A stretch of 64,000 nt of DNA, taken from contig JASEVX010000013.1 in NCBI GenBank assembly GCA_031761405.1, positions 45,636,105-45,700,104 on the forward strand, in the 5' to 3' direction. Below, piece by piece: positions 35,167 through 46,145 of the stretch. The position numbers and the translations under genes were made by a program. Source of the DNA: Serripes groenlandicus (lineage: Eukaryota > Mollusca > Bivalvia > Cardiida > Cardiidae). Positions within the stretch are counted from its first letter, which is position 1. Each line of letters starts with the position of its first letter. Under the pieces are notes generated by a model. That model searched no databases and had not been told where the DNA came from. It worked only from the letters and a program-made list of their open reading frames with translations.

Positions 35167-36364
35167 ATAACCTATAATTATTGGACGCTTATTTTCTTGC
35201 AAATATTTGATTTCATGCCCCAAATGCCTTGTAATTACAGATGATATAGTCACATATTTAATATTATTCTGTATAAATAACAAGCATCGCAAAGATCTCC
35301 CCTGGATTATTTATAGAAATAATATCATGTTACCCGTCCCTACAAATAACAGACAAGATAAGGGTACTTTGTTTCAAAGTTACTTTAAAACAACTACACA
35401 CAATGTCAAGCTTGTTGATGTTTTAAATTCTGGTTTTTAGAAAAAATAAGATGTTATTCGAACCACCATTTATTCTAAATGCTCATGCGTATTCTTTCAT
35501 TCATTACTTATTAACATGTACACGGACACTGTATGCTATGTTAAAGGCGTCTTACTGGACAGTGTGAGAACTCGAAACTCCTTGCATATAAGCGTATATT
35601 CATTAGAATGTAATGTATAACCATCCGTAGTATTGATTTATCTTTTTAGCCTTATTACGTTGGTCTCTAGCTATTTGTATCATCAGGAGTGATTCTATCA
35701 AATTACCACATTAGTAGGGACTTGCTTTTGATATGTGTACTGTTTCATGGGTAATAAACAATGTTGACCATGATTAGGATTCCCGAATGTACAGGCTGAT
35801 CATGGTCTTCATTAAATGCAAATGTTAATTCATACACTGATTGTAATTCATAAACGTGTCTCACGCTCGAACCCATATATGTCTTCTCTGAGTTTCGTTT
35901 CGTCCGAGAAAATTTACGAATTGGGCTTTATATCTTGACTGCTTGTCTTACTCTTTATTGATACCATTGTAAAAACATCTTTGTTTCCCCGTTACTCAGT
36001 GTCACTTTGTTCACACGAATCCCTGGCGCAAGTATACGTTAAACAAAATACGAATTGAAATCATACCATATCATACTTCGATGTACTTCATTGCATAAAA
36101 TGTCGTCTCGAATTGACCCTTTACCCATAAATGAGCCTTCCCGCGAGAAAACAAAGATGTGGTTTCTGCGTAAAGTATCGACCCGGGTCAGACTAAGTCT
36201 AATGCAATCGCACAATACAACCAACGTTCTGTTCTATACAATCGGAACACTCGATACTCTTCGGTAATCAGCGTTTCTCTATTTGTTTTTATATATATAT
36301 GCTATTTTATACTGAACGATACGTTAAGCGACACTCTGATTGACCGATCCAACAGGTCAGTCTA
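35167..36364. other. non-coding; contains one MITE fragment
   Basis: No exon could be supported. A fragment of the GAGCC-ended MITE family (CCCGCGAGAAAACAAAG, CGTAAAGTATCGACCCGGGT) is at about 36130-36195. Confidence 0.45.
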
Positions 36365-36920
36365 AGACGTCCTATATGGGACAGTCCTCAGATCTTTATA
36401 CGAGCGAGCGAAGTAAATGTATGGTTTTAATGCAATTAATATGGATACGCTCTCGACTAGTGAAGAGGGTAGGGATACTAATGATCATTTTCTAATGCCG
36501 TTTGTTTATTACGCACTCCTGAAAGTTTTCCATACTGTAACTAGGCTCTTCTCATGATAAATAACACGTTCACAAATGAGCCGTTCCGCGAGAAAACCAA
36601 CATTGTGGACTCTGGGTAAAGTTTCTACCCGGATCAGATTAAGCATGACGCGCAGGCTAATCCAGACATACGCTTTTCGCCTCCTGTGGATTTTCTGTTT
36701 CATCAATCATTACTCTATACCTCTTTCCTCCTGATACGGAGTTTGTCGGCACGGATCAGGCTGGTCTGGATCGATAAATTAAGCAGAGTCCATACTGTTG
36801 GTTTTCTTTTGGAACGGCTCTTAATGGCCTTGTTTTTGTCTCGGTTGCCAAGTGTTCGAATTCCACCAAGATTTCGGTTACTCTTATTATTACGCATCAG
36901 TACATGTATTATGAGCAGGA
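36365..36920 (+). repeat. copy of the C1q 3'-flanking sequence, split by a MITE
   Basis: It shares GGGACAGTC, CAGATCT, ATGCCGTTTGTTT, CTAACTAG-like, AACACGTTCACAAAT and, after a MITE, TTCCACCAAGATTTCG and TTACGCATCAGTACATGTAT with 47640-47885; the first half is also related to 46620-46755. The order and orientation are the same. No C1q coding sequence was seen beside it. Confidence 0.6.
36578..36820. mobile_element. GAGCC-ended MITE with terminal inverted repeats, about 243 bp
   Basis: The left end is GAGCCGTTCCGCGAGAAAAC; the right end GTTTTCTTTTGGAACGGCTC is its imperfect inverted complement, with continued pairing (CAACATTGTGGACTCTG against CAGAGTCCATACTGTTG). It is the same family as 51857-52130. 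Confidence 0.75.
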
Positions 36921-37016
36921 AAATATTTTTTAACGCCGAGGCGGTCGTGTGAGTCTGTATCATTCAATAATAATCTTTCCCCGTCAATAAAGATTACATT
37001 TCTAATTGATCTGCGA

Positions 37017-37271
37017 CCGCCTCGATGGTGTAGTGGTAGAGCGTCAGCCTGGGGTACGGCGTTTCGAGAGTTCGATCCCTGGCCGGGTCATACCAAAGAC
37101 TTTACATATGGTAGTAATGGCTACCCTTCTTGGAGCTCAGTGTTGCAGGGCTAGCATTACGACTCACTTGCTGATGTCAGAATAAATCAAACTTTAAGCT
37201 TACCCCAAAAGGCCTTGATACAAGTGAAAAATGGTGAAAGCGGCGTTAAACACCAAACAATCAACCAATCT
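37017..37271 (+). mobile_element. tRNA-derived SINE (head type 2), near-complete
   Basis: The head CTCGATGGTGTAGTGGTAGA has an A-box-like sequence, and GAGAGTTCGATCCCTGG is a good B box. The body has GGTAGTAATGGCTACCC and GCTAGCATTACGACTCAC. The 3' end has AAAGCGGCGTTAAACACC and a CAATCAACCAATC tail, the shared 3' domain. Confidence 0.8.
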
Positions 37272-37372
37272 AAATGAGCCGCGTCTCGCATTTGGTGTCT
37301 TGTTGTTTCTTCACAGCCGATGGGCCTGATCTTGCACACAGTATCAACATGAGCCTTCAATATTGGCTTGTT

Positions 37373-38891
37373 GTCCCCCGCTTTTAGCGAAAGCTGGGGA
37401 CTATTATTTCTCATTCGTCAGTCAGTCAGTCCGTCAGTCCGTCCGTCAGTCCGTCAGTCCGTCAGTCACGCTGTCACAAAAACTTTAACCTTGGTCATAA
37501 CTTCTGAACCGTAATAGGTACTGCTTTCATATTTCACATGTGTATTCCTTGTGACAACCCCTTTCCATCAATAATTTTTTTGACCTTGTGACCTTGACCC
37601 TGACGAGTTATGGCCCTTTACCCCTATGTATGACTAAATTCATTTCCGGGCTATTTCTCTGCAACTGCTTTTTGGAATTTTATGAAACTTCATAGGAAGG
37701 ATCACCACCAAGTGTAGATGCGCATATCGTGTTTGCGTTCCGGTTGGATTATTTTGCACGGAGTTATGGCCCTTTACCCCACCATCAGGCTATGTATGAC
37801 TAAATTCATTTCCGGGCTATTTCTCTGCAACCGCTTTTTGGAATTTTATGAAACTTCATAGGAAGGATCACCACCAAGTGTAGATGCGCATATCGTGTTT
37901 GCGTTCCGGTTGGATTATTTTTCACGGAGTTATGGCCCTTTACTCCACCATCAGGCTATGTATGACTAAATTCATTTCCGGGCTATTTCTCTGCAACCGC
38001 TTTTTGGAATTTTATGAAACTTCATAGGAAGGATCACCACCAAGTGTAGATGCGCATATCGTGTTTGCGTTCCGGTTGGATTATTTTGCACGGAGTTATG
38101 GCCCTTTACCCCACCATCAGGCTATGTATGACTAAATTCATTTCCGGGCTATTTCTCTGCAACCGCTTTTTGGAATTTTATGAAACTTCATAGGAAGGAT
38201 CACCACCAAGTGTAGATGTGCATATCGTGTTTGCGTTCCGGTTGGATGATTTTTCACGGAGTTATGGCCCTTTACTCCACCATCAGGCTATGTATGACTA
38301 AATTCATTTCCGGGCTATTTCTCTGCAACCGCTTTTTGGAATTTTATGAAACTTTATAGGAAGGATCACCACCAAGTGTAGATGCGCATATCGTGTTTGC
38401 GTTCCGGTTGGATGATTTTTCACAGAGTTTTACCCAACCATCCGGCTATGTATGACTTAATTCATTTCCGGGCTATCTCTCTGCAACCGCTTTTTGGAAT
38501 TTGATGAAACTTTATAGGAAGGATCACCACCAAGTGTAGATGCGCATATCGTGTTTGCGTTCCGGTTGGATTATTTTTCACGGAGTTATGGCCCTTTACT
38601 CCACCATCAGGCTATGTATGACTAAATTCATTTCCGGGCTATTTCTCTGCAACCGCTTTTTGGAATTTTATGAAACTTCATAGGAAGGATCACCACCAAG
38701 TGTAGATGCGCATATCGTGTTTGCGTTCCGGTTGGATGATTTTTCACGGAGTTATGGCCCTTACTTCTGAACCGTAATAGGTACTGCTTTCATATTTCAC
38801 ATGTGTATTCCTTGTGACAACCCCTTTCCATCAATACCAATTTTTGTGACCTTGACCCTGGCGGGGGACCATGATTCTCTGAATTTGCTTG
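37373..38891 (+). mobile_element. Helitron-like non-autonomous element E
   Basis: The 5' hairpin is GTCCCCCGCTTTTAGCGAAAGCTGGGGAC, followed by a GTCAGTCCGTCAG tract. Seven monomers of 166 bp follow, sharing TTCATTTCCGGGCTATTTC, TAGGAAGGATCACCACC and TTTGCGTTCCGGTTGGAT. On both sides of this array is a different unit (ACTTCTGAACCGTAATAGG, CATATTTCACATGTGTATTC) related to element C monomers. The 3' end has GCGGGGGACC (inverted to the 5' end), a small ATTCTCTGAAT hairpin and CTTG. Confidence 0.8.
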
Positions 38892-38949
38892 TTTATATTA
38901 AGTATATAACCATGTGTAAATTCCGTCGACAAATCTAAACGGTAGACTC

Positions 38950-39215
38950 GCGGTCGTAACTATCATGTAAATACGACCTATTTGGTTACATTTTTAGAGA
39001 CGCAATCTTGAAGGTCGGGTCAAACCAAAAACTTTTAAATTGATAAGTGACAGCTTCCTTCCTTGACGCTCAGGGTTGCGGGGACAGCATTCCGACTGAC
39101 TCAGCTCAGGCAAGATAAAATAATACCAAGTATTACTGGTCAATAACCAAGGAAACCCCAAATAATATCAAATATTACTGGTCAATAACCAAGGAAACCT
39201 TAAATTATTCAAGCA
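38950..39215 (+). mobile_element. SINE (head type 3, GGTCGTA...), with duplicated 3' domain
   Basis: Shares GAAGGTCGGGTCAAA, a GTGACAGCTTCCTTCC-like block, TGACGCTCAGGGTTG and CAGCATTCCGACTGA with 41.64-41.90 kb. The TTACTGGTCAATAACCAAGG 3' motif occurs twice about 42 bp apart, a small tandem duplication. Confidence 0.6.
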
Positions 39216-41129
39216 ATCATATTTACAGTTAGACCCGTCCAATATGTTTAAATTCACCAATTTTCTTTCATCAACTACAAAGAAAACAATGAATAAACTA
39301 GCTAATTATATATCTTTGGCAACAAAATGTATAAATAGTAATATATAACCATAATTATATACATGTTCATCATGCATATAATCATAGTTATACGAACTTG
39401 TTCATCCTCTATGAAGTATATGGTATTAACAATAACAAAATCTGACTAAATGTTTATGTATTGATGTAACCGTGGTTGATCTTCTTTAATTCATTTATAA
39501 ATATGTTTTGTATGACGAGATACATGTATGTTGTATAAGGTAATACAATATATTATGTATACTATTCTATTCTATTCATATTAAACATAGCATGTGTTGC
39601 ATCTTTACAGTCTTTGTATTTCAAATAATGGGCATGTGTTTTATTAATCGACTTAAAATCGATACCGAATCAAGGCGAACACCAAAATTGCTTACCTCGA
39701 CCTTTCTGACATTGACCTTGTAATTATTATTACATTATATTCAGACACGAAAACGCAGTTCGATAAAACGTCGCTTGCAATTAACTCTTTCAAACACTTC
39801 CTACGTCTACATCATCTTTATCTTAGTATGTATTTACAAATTGTTTAACTACCGTTGAAACTTCAGCTTATCTATGTTTTAGGTTATATAAGCTTAACTC
39901 TTTCACTGCCAAATTTCACAAAGTTGAAAGTTGGACCACTCCATGTTTTTGCCCAAAGGCAGTTATGGAAATGAATAATCTTGCCAATCATTAGTCTTAG
40001 TATGTTTACAGTGCTTTCATAAAGGCATAATTATAAGATTTGTGAATTACACATACATTTTTCAAGATGTTTGTCAGAATATTTGAATTTTATTATTTGT
40101 CAATAAAACCACAACACAGACAATTTAGGATTTGCATGCAATAGCACGTCATTTTACATTTCCTCTGTTAAAGTCAACATTGGACACCTTTGCAGCAATC
40201 TACTTTTAAAACAATGAGAAAAGGGTTAAATTGCTGAAGACATGAGTTTTCTCTTTTTCTAAAAATGATATTAAATTGGCATCCTTATTATATCATACTT
40301 TGACAAATGTTAAAATGTAGTCCAATATATTTACAAAGTAGACTACCCTCGAAATATAATATCAGCTAAACAGTTAAATTTCATTGAAATTGTTGTATAT
40401 TTTCAAACTTAATTTCGAACATAAACTGAACCCTACAACATGTTAATTTATTGTAATTTTTTCGTTCCTTTATTATATCATTTTTATCATGTTTTAAAAT
40501 TATATTATAATGAGCACCATTGTGTCAATGATGCATACATGTATCAATATGCGGAACGGAAGCAAAATGCCTGTAGGGAATCTAATGACAAGGACGAACT
40601 AATTTTGTACGAAAGACCCGATTCTTCTTGGCAGAGTTGTCGTTCTTTACACTCTCTTTATAGGCAGAGTGTTCATTAAAAATCATATTTCTATTAAAAC
40701 CAGTGTTATCTCAGTTTCTACTTTTCTACATTTGTTTCGAACCAAATAAACATCTTCAATCACCCATAATTAACGATTTTAGGGCGTGTACAATTACATC
40801 TTTTGAAGTTTTCTCACGTGTGTCAATTTCTTTCCTTCGTAGCGTAACATAGAAAAAGTCTATACATTTTACTATTTCAGACATAAATTCAGAAATATTG
40901 TATAAAATCTACACAAATCAAGACATTTTTTTAACCATAAAAGAACGTTCAGCAAAGAAAAAAAATACTGTTATTTAAAAAGACAAATCGACGTTATTTT
41001 ATGGTGATTGATAGTTGGTTGTAAAAAGTGCCGTGTGCAAAAGCACAGCTTTAAATTGGTTATCTCACACCCAGTGTGAACAGTCGTAAATAGTGGCGTA
41101 TGCAAAAATTACAAATCTACGCAGTCGGT
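39216..41129. other. non-coding; AT-rich, one MITE remnant
   Basis: There are no domain-like ORFs. A short CTGCAG-family remnant (CACCTTTGCAGCAATCTACTTT ending AAAAGGGTTAA) lies at about 40170-40230. Sequence near 40900-40980 loosely repeats a block of the adjacent inverted element (CAAATCAAGACATTT). Confidence 0.4.
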
Positions 41130-41601
41130 ATTCGCGAGTCACGTGATTAACAGTTTTAGCTTAGAAACAGTTCATATTTTAGATATACATGGATAAACAC
41201 TAATAAATGAATTATTCACAAATCAAGACATTTCTTTGAACAAGAAAATAACATTCAGTAAGTTAAAATAAATTGCTATTTAAAGGTGAATTCGACGTGA
41301 TTTTTATCTCGATATCGACACATAACAGTATGCAGCAAGTCTAACAGGGACTCTTTTGTCTTCGTAAACAAGACAACTAAACATAAATGCGAGTCAAAAT
41401 AAAGAAACTGCAAATACTTAAAACATCGGATTATTTATTTCATTTTAGATGTGTCATAACTTAGTGTTTTTAAACAAACACAATTGTAATATGTTCAAGA
41501 CATTTAAATATGTTTTTTTTCTAATAATAACTCGTCCTCCCATGTCTTTTCCGAAAAGCTATTAAAAATATAAGTCGCAGGCTTCTGCCTGGCGACTAAT
41601 A
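41130..41601 (-). mobile_element. element J, reversed copy (hairpin-ended)
   Basis: About 470 bp reads as the reverse complement of 49484-49950. Its right edge is the hairpin AGTCGCAGGCTTCTGCCTGG/CGACT, like the 5' hairpin of the Helitron-like elements. Shared internal blocks include ACACATCTAAAATGAAATAA and AAGTATTTGCAGTTTC. The other end was not found. Confidence 0.6.
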
Positions 41602-41639
41602 ACTATGAGTTACTTCTGTCTAATGATTTAAACTATTGA

Positions 41640-41905
41640 CCCCCGGTCGTAGCTCCCGTGTCCATACGACCCAGTGGTTTACCTTTTTCGATGTACACTC
41701 TTGAAGGTCGGGTCAAAGCAAATTAGGTTAGAAACGAAAGGTTATAGCTTCCTCCTGTGATGCTCAGATTTGAGGGTACAGCATTCCGACTGATACAACG
41801 GTGGTACTGGTCTATAACCTAGGAAACGGCGCGATATAACCGAAATATTATTAAATAACGGCGAAATATACCATTCAAACAAACAACCAATCTTAAACTG
41901 TTCTA
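41640..41905 (+). mobile_element. SINE (head type 3), founder-like copy of the adjacent satellite
   Basis: Head CGGTCGTAGCTCCCGTG, body GAAGGTCGGGTCAAAGC and CAGCATTCCGACTGATAC. Its 3' domain is TACTGGTCTATAACCTAGG, GCGATATAACCGAAATAT and AACGGCGAAATATACC, with a CAAACAAACAACCAATC tail. The same 3' domain is repeated in the following array. Confidence 0.7.
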
Positions 41906-43660
41906 CTCAACAATCAGCATGATCATGGCTAATGTACAAATACATTATAGTGTTATAAAAAACATATTACCAAGTAGTACTGGTAAATAACCCAGGAAAC
42001 GCCGCGATATAACCGAAACACTATTGAATAACGGCGTAATATACCATCCAAACAAAGAAATAAATCTTAAACTAAGCTTCTCAACCAGAAAAGAAACATG
42101 ATCATGGCTAAAATACACATGCACTATAGTGTTATAAAAACATATTACCAAGTAGTACTGGTTAATAACCCAGGAAACGCCGCGATATAACCAAAGTACT
42201 GTTTAGTAACAGCCAATATAACATTCAAACAATCAAATCAATCTTAAACTGTACTACTCAGTAATCAGCATGTTCATAGCTAATGTATAAATATATTCTA
42301 GTGTTATAAAATACACTTTTATAAGTTCGACTGGTTGATAACCCAGGAAACGCCGCGATTTAACCGAAATACTGTTTAATGACGGCGTAATGTATCATTC
42401 AAACAAATAAATCTTAAACTGTACAAATCATGTTCATGGCGAATTTATTAATACGTTCTAGTGTTATAAAATACATGTTTACAAGTTTGACTGGTTGATA
42501 ACCTAGGAAACGCCGCGATTTAACCGAAATACTGTTTAATGACCATATTATACCATTCAAACAAACAAATCATCAAACTTAAACTGTACTACCCAGGAAT
42601 CAACATGATCATGTCTAATGTATGAATACATTATAGTGTTTTAAAATACATATTACCAAGTAGTACTGGCAGTACTGAGTACTGGTTAATAACCAAGCAA
42701 CTGCCCCGATATAACCGAAATACTATTATATAATGGAGTAATATACCATTTAAACAAACAAATCAATCTTAAACTGAGTTACTCAGTAATCAACATGATC
42801 ATGGCTAATACACAAGTATAACTGGTTAATAACTCAGGAAATGTCACGATATAACCGAAATACTATTGAATAACGCGTATTATACCAGCAAACAAACAAA
42901 TCAATATATAACTGTACTATTAAGCAATCAACATGATGATGGCAAATGTATAACTAGATTATACTGATATGAAAAACTTAATACCAAGTAGTGTTGATCA
43001 GTAACCAAGGAAACGCCGGGATATAACCGAACGACTGTTAAATAACGGCGAAATATATCATTCACCAAAACAAATCAATCTTAAACTGTGCTACTCAGTT
43101 ATCAACATGGTCATGGCTAATGTATAAATACATTATAGTGTTATAAAATACATTTTTACAAGTTTGACCGATTTATAGCACAGGAAACGCCGCGATATAA
43201 CTGAAAAACTGTTTAATGACGGCATAATGGATCATTCAAACAAACCAATAAATCTTAAACTGTGCTACTCAACAATCAACATGATCATAGCTAATGTATA
43301 AAAACATTATAGTGTTATAAGATATTTTTTACAAGCTTGACTGGTTAATAGCACAGAAACCGCCGCAAAATAATTGAAATACTGTTTAATGACGGCGTAA
43401 TAGATCATTCAAATCTTCAACTGTGCTAGTCAACAATCAACATGATCATGGCTAACATACATATTGATTGATTGATTAATTGGGAATTAACGCCATTTTC
43501 AACAATTTGTCATCAATAACACGACGGCCAGTTCACCTACTCATTTGTTTCAAAGCTTTCAACACTCCAGTACTACACAGAACATTATTTCTACACAATT
43601 AGCTATTTTTCTACATAGACTGTTAGCCCATTGTAAAAATTCATTATAGTGTTATAAAAT
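41906..43660 (+). repeat. SINE-3'-domain satellite, unit about 160-180 bp
   Basis: About nine diverged units each contain ACTGGTTAATAACCCAGGAA, CGCGATATAACCGAAATACT, ACGGCGTAATATACCATTC and an (A)CAAACAAATCAATC tail, all from the SINE 3' end. A second block follows in each unit: TTAAACTGTACTACTCAG, ATCAACATGATCATGGCTAA and ATTATAGTGTTATAAAA. A reversed SINE interrupts the last part of the array. Confidence 0.85.
43464..43634 (-). mobile_element. 5'-truncated SINE (head type 1 family) inserted in the satellite
   Basis: It starts with an ATTGATTGATTGATT tail (reverse of TCAA repeats), then AACGCCATTTTCAACAATTT and GACGGCCAGTTCACC, and ends near GACTGTTAGCCCATTG. The tRNA-like head is missing. 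Satellite sequence (ATTATAGTGTTATAAAA) resumes directly after it. Confidence 0.75.
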
Positions 43661-44001
43661 TCGTTACGATCCGCGTCTGTCATTTTTCTGGCCGAAGTGA
43701 CTCTCCGGCTTGGCATAATTTAAATGAACGTTGGTGTTAAATTGTAGGTAATACAATTCTAGTTCTGGGTCAGAGTATACTTTGATGTCTTTATAACATA
43801 TAAACGTCATCAAAAGTACACATATCTGTGCATTAGGTCCTCAAATCGCTAGAGTCGACTTATATACTTTTGTCATTTTAAATTGTGTTCTCTGTTTCAT
43901 AAAAACCACACTTTTTTATGAAAATATGCCTACATATAATACAATAACAATGACAATAATTATATCTTAATTTAACGAAGTTAACTCATTAATATGTATA
44001 G

Positions 44002-44667
44002 TTGATACAGACATACATGATACAGATTATAAGATTTTGGAATAGACTTCTTCAGATAGATGATACCCGATTATTAAAATACGTTTTTAACCATGACTAT
44101 ATAACATGTGAGAGCAACTGGTGTAGTCATTTGAAAGCCATTTTGACAAAGATCGGCTTATTAGATTTTTATACAAATAAACTTATAATTAGAATGGATT
44201 TAGCCGAGGAAAAGATAAAACATTATTTTATCGCTGAATGGTCTACAAGTGTACAACAAACCCCAAAATTAAGAACTTACAAATTATTTAAAGATACATT
44301 TATTTGTGAACGCTACATTCAACTGAACTTATTAAAAAACGAACCCTCTTTACTAGCCCAACTTAGATGTGGAATCTTACCATTAAGGATAGAGACAGGT
44401 CGATATATTGGGGAACCAGTACACTCTCGTATCTGTTTATTTTGTAACTGTTCAGAAATAGAGACAGAAACACATTTTGTGATTGAATGTGCTTTTTACA
44501 GGGGACTACGATCCGACATATTTGGGGATATTATCAACAAAGACGATTTTAAACAATTATCACCAGAACACAGGCTGTGTTATTTAATGATGAATCATGT
44601 CAGAAAACTGTCAACATTTAGTGTAAAAGCGTATTCATTCAGACGGAGATCCATTTATACTAGCTAA
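44002..44667 (+). pseudogene. LINE fragment: C-terminal region of a reverse transcriptase ORF
   Basis: An uninterrupted frame of 221 codons contains IRFWNRLLQIDDTRL, CGILPLRIETGRYIG and a Cys/His motif ICLFCNC...ETHFVIECAFYR. This combination is the C-terminal tail with zinc-knuckle found after the RT domain in many invertebrate LINE proteins. No RT core, endonuclease or clear 5' end precedes it, so it is a truncated insertion. It has no disabling mutation over this length and may be young. It lies in the region between the TSP1 and C1q exons. Confidence 0.75.
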
Positions 44668-45421
44668 TGAGAAATCAACATGCTTATTGTTAAAATTGAC
44701 ATTTTTTGTTGTAAATATATCAATACATTCACAGTACAATTCATTCTTTCACTCATTCATTCATTCATTCATTCATGCATGCATGCATCCACTCATTTAT
44801 TCAGTAATGTATATATTCATTAATACGTTCGTTCATTCATAAGTCCGTCCGTCCGTTCATTGATTAATTATTTCATTCATTCATTCATTCACTCATGGAT
44901 TCAGTAGATTTTGTTTGGTTTGAATTCTTCAATTTTTAGTTGAGATACTGTATGATTGGTTTTCTTTACCTTTCGTTTCTGTAAAGAACTCTAGTCTTGC
45001 AACCAGTTATTTGAAATATCTTTTATTACTATTTTTTGCTTTGCAATTGTGTTACTGTTCTTTCCCAGAAAGGACGTAAATCGCTGTTGCGAAGCGAAAT
45101 CTTTGTATGAAACACGCTCCAATTTAATAGCGATCAGACAATCTTTGTATATAGTACAAGAATGATTAAGTCGTGCAATTGAATTCGGGCACGTAATTGG
45201 TATGTGTCTTGTCCTTTTTAAACTAGGAAACATACCAACGACATGAACGACTCAGTGCTGTTTGTATAAATATGTTTAACACCGGAACAGTGAAATGTTC
45301 TCACTGTGTAAATGTTTTTTTTCTTGACAGTGACATATAGGCCCATGGGGCCGGGTGTTATCCCGTTATTATATTTTGTTATATGTTTGTTTTGTTTTAC
45401 ACATGTCACTATAATAAAATA

Positions 45422-45455
<34 letters not shown>

Positions 45456-45484
45456 TGCCATTTACATTTACTCTCATGCAGAAT
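44668..45484. repeat. simple repeats (ATTC)n and (TTAC)n, possible LINE 3' tail
   Basis: Imperfect (ATTC)n runs lie at about 44750-44895. A clean (TTAC)n run at about 45422-45455 directly follows CACTATAATAAAATATT, which looks like a LINE 3' end with a simple-repeat tail. Whether it belongs to the LINE fragment at 44.0 kb is unclear. Confidence 0.6.
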
Positions 45485-45600
45485 AGTTGTGACGCATATG
45501 CAGCAGACGACTTAAGACAACACTGTGACAAAACTGGTAATTATTCAAAATGAGCAGTTTATCCGTATGTCACAATGCTTTCTTACCATATTTAATAACT
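45485..45600. mobile_element. CTGCAG MITE-like fragment directly upstream of the C1q exon
   Basis: It contains GACGCATATGCAGCAGACGA, CACTGTGACAAAACTGG, AAAATGAGCAGTTTATCC and GTCACAATGCTTTC, the left half and centre of the MITE family. It ends roughly 60 bp before the C1q exon. Confidence 0.65.
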
Positions 45601-45665
45601 ACAATTATGATTGGGTATGTGGAAAATATTTGAAATATTTACAAACATTTTCCTTCTCTTTGCAG

Positions 45666-46087
45666 ACGATCGGAAGACCCCGATTATAGTTTACAAAGCC
45701 AAGGATGCAACAGTCTCCAAACTTTCAAATGGCGACACCATCGTGTTCCCGACAGCAGTCATTAACAATGGAGGTGGTTACAACTATAATACGGGTGTTT
45801 TTACCGCCCCTGTTAACGGACTCTATATGTTTTCTGTGCAGATATGTTTACAAATCAAAACAAATATTTTTATTAGAATAATTGCCGCAGACACGGTGAT
45901 TGCCGCTGCTCGCTTTGAGTATAGTATTAACGCTGTTTGTTCCACCACTCATGGTTTTGACGTTTTATCTCAAGGCGACACAGTTAAGGTCGTAATTGTA
46001 GGGAAATCGTCCGGCTCTGTGATCTTTCCAGATCTTAAAAGAAACTATTACTGGACCTCGTTCTCTGGTGTCTTAATTCATAAATAG
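45666..46087 (+). CDS. terminal exon: C1q domain
   Basis: Acceptor CCTTCTCTTTGCAG; phase-1 entry; 139 codons plus TAG. The translation has PIIVYKAKD, GDTIVFPTAVINNGG, YNYNTGVFTAPVNGLYMFSV, LSQGDTVKVVIV and ends YYWTSFSGVLIHK. These are the jelly-roll blocks of a C1q globular domain: the F-x(n)-N-x-G, TG-F-T-x-P-x-x-GLY-x-F and SGFL-type C-terminal motifs. C1q domains trimerise and act as pattern-recognition lectin-like heads in bivalves. It could end the Ly6-ShKT-TSP1 protein, or be a separate gene: the frame also stays open upstream to a Met at 45611, with a hydrophobic stretch before the domain. Confidence 0.88.
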
Positions 46088-46139
46088 ACACATTATAGGT
46101 CACATTACACCCATTCAATTCCTTCTTTGTTTCTTTGTA

Positions 46140-46145
46140 AATAAA
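46140..46145 (+). terminator. poly(A) signal AATAAA of the C1q exon
   Basis: AATAAA lies 53 nt after the stop codon of the C1q exon, a usual distance. The same signal is present in the duplicate at 47094-47099. Confidence 0.7.

Larger units (their letters stand above)
16161..46087 (+). other. gene span: predicted secreted Ly6-ShKT-TSP1x3-C1q multidomain protein
   Basis: Ordered exons on one strand with GT/AG borders and matching phases: 16161-16202 (tentative signal core), 17208-17287, 17860-17928, 19464-19587 (Ly6/uPAR-like), 21072-21194 (ShKT), 30580-30750, 31664-31834, 32491-32658 (TSP1) and 45666-46087 (C1q, stop). All junctions except the two inside the Ly6 domain are phase 1, which lets modules be inserted or shuffled without changing frame. 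The domains are all extracellular and cysteine-rich, so the product is presumably secreted and binds ligands or surfaces, perhaps in innate recognition. Joining TSP1-3 to C1q across 13 kb is inference: no exon was seen in between, but none is needed for the frame. Confidence 0.6.

Noticed and set aside
35207..35440. 77-codon ORF after the palindromic MITE
   Set aside because: It looked like a possible continuation of the DUF3504-like mini-ORF, but shows no matching motif or frame relation.
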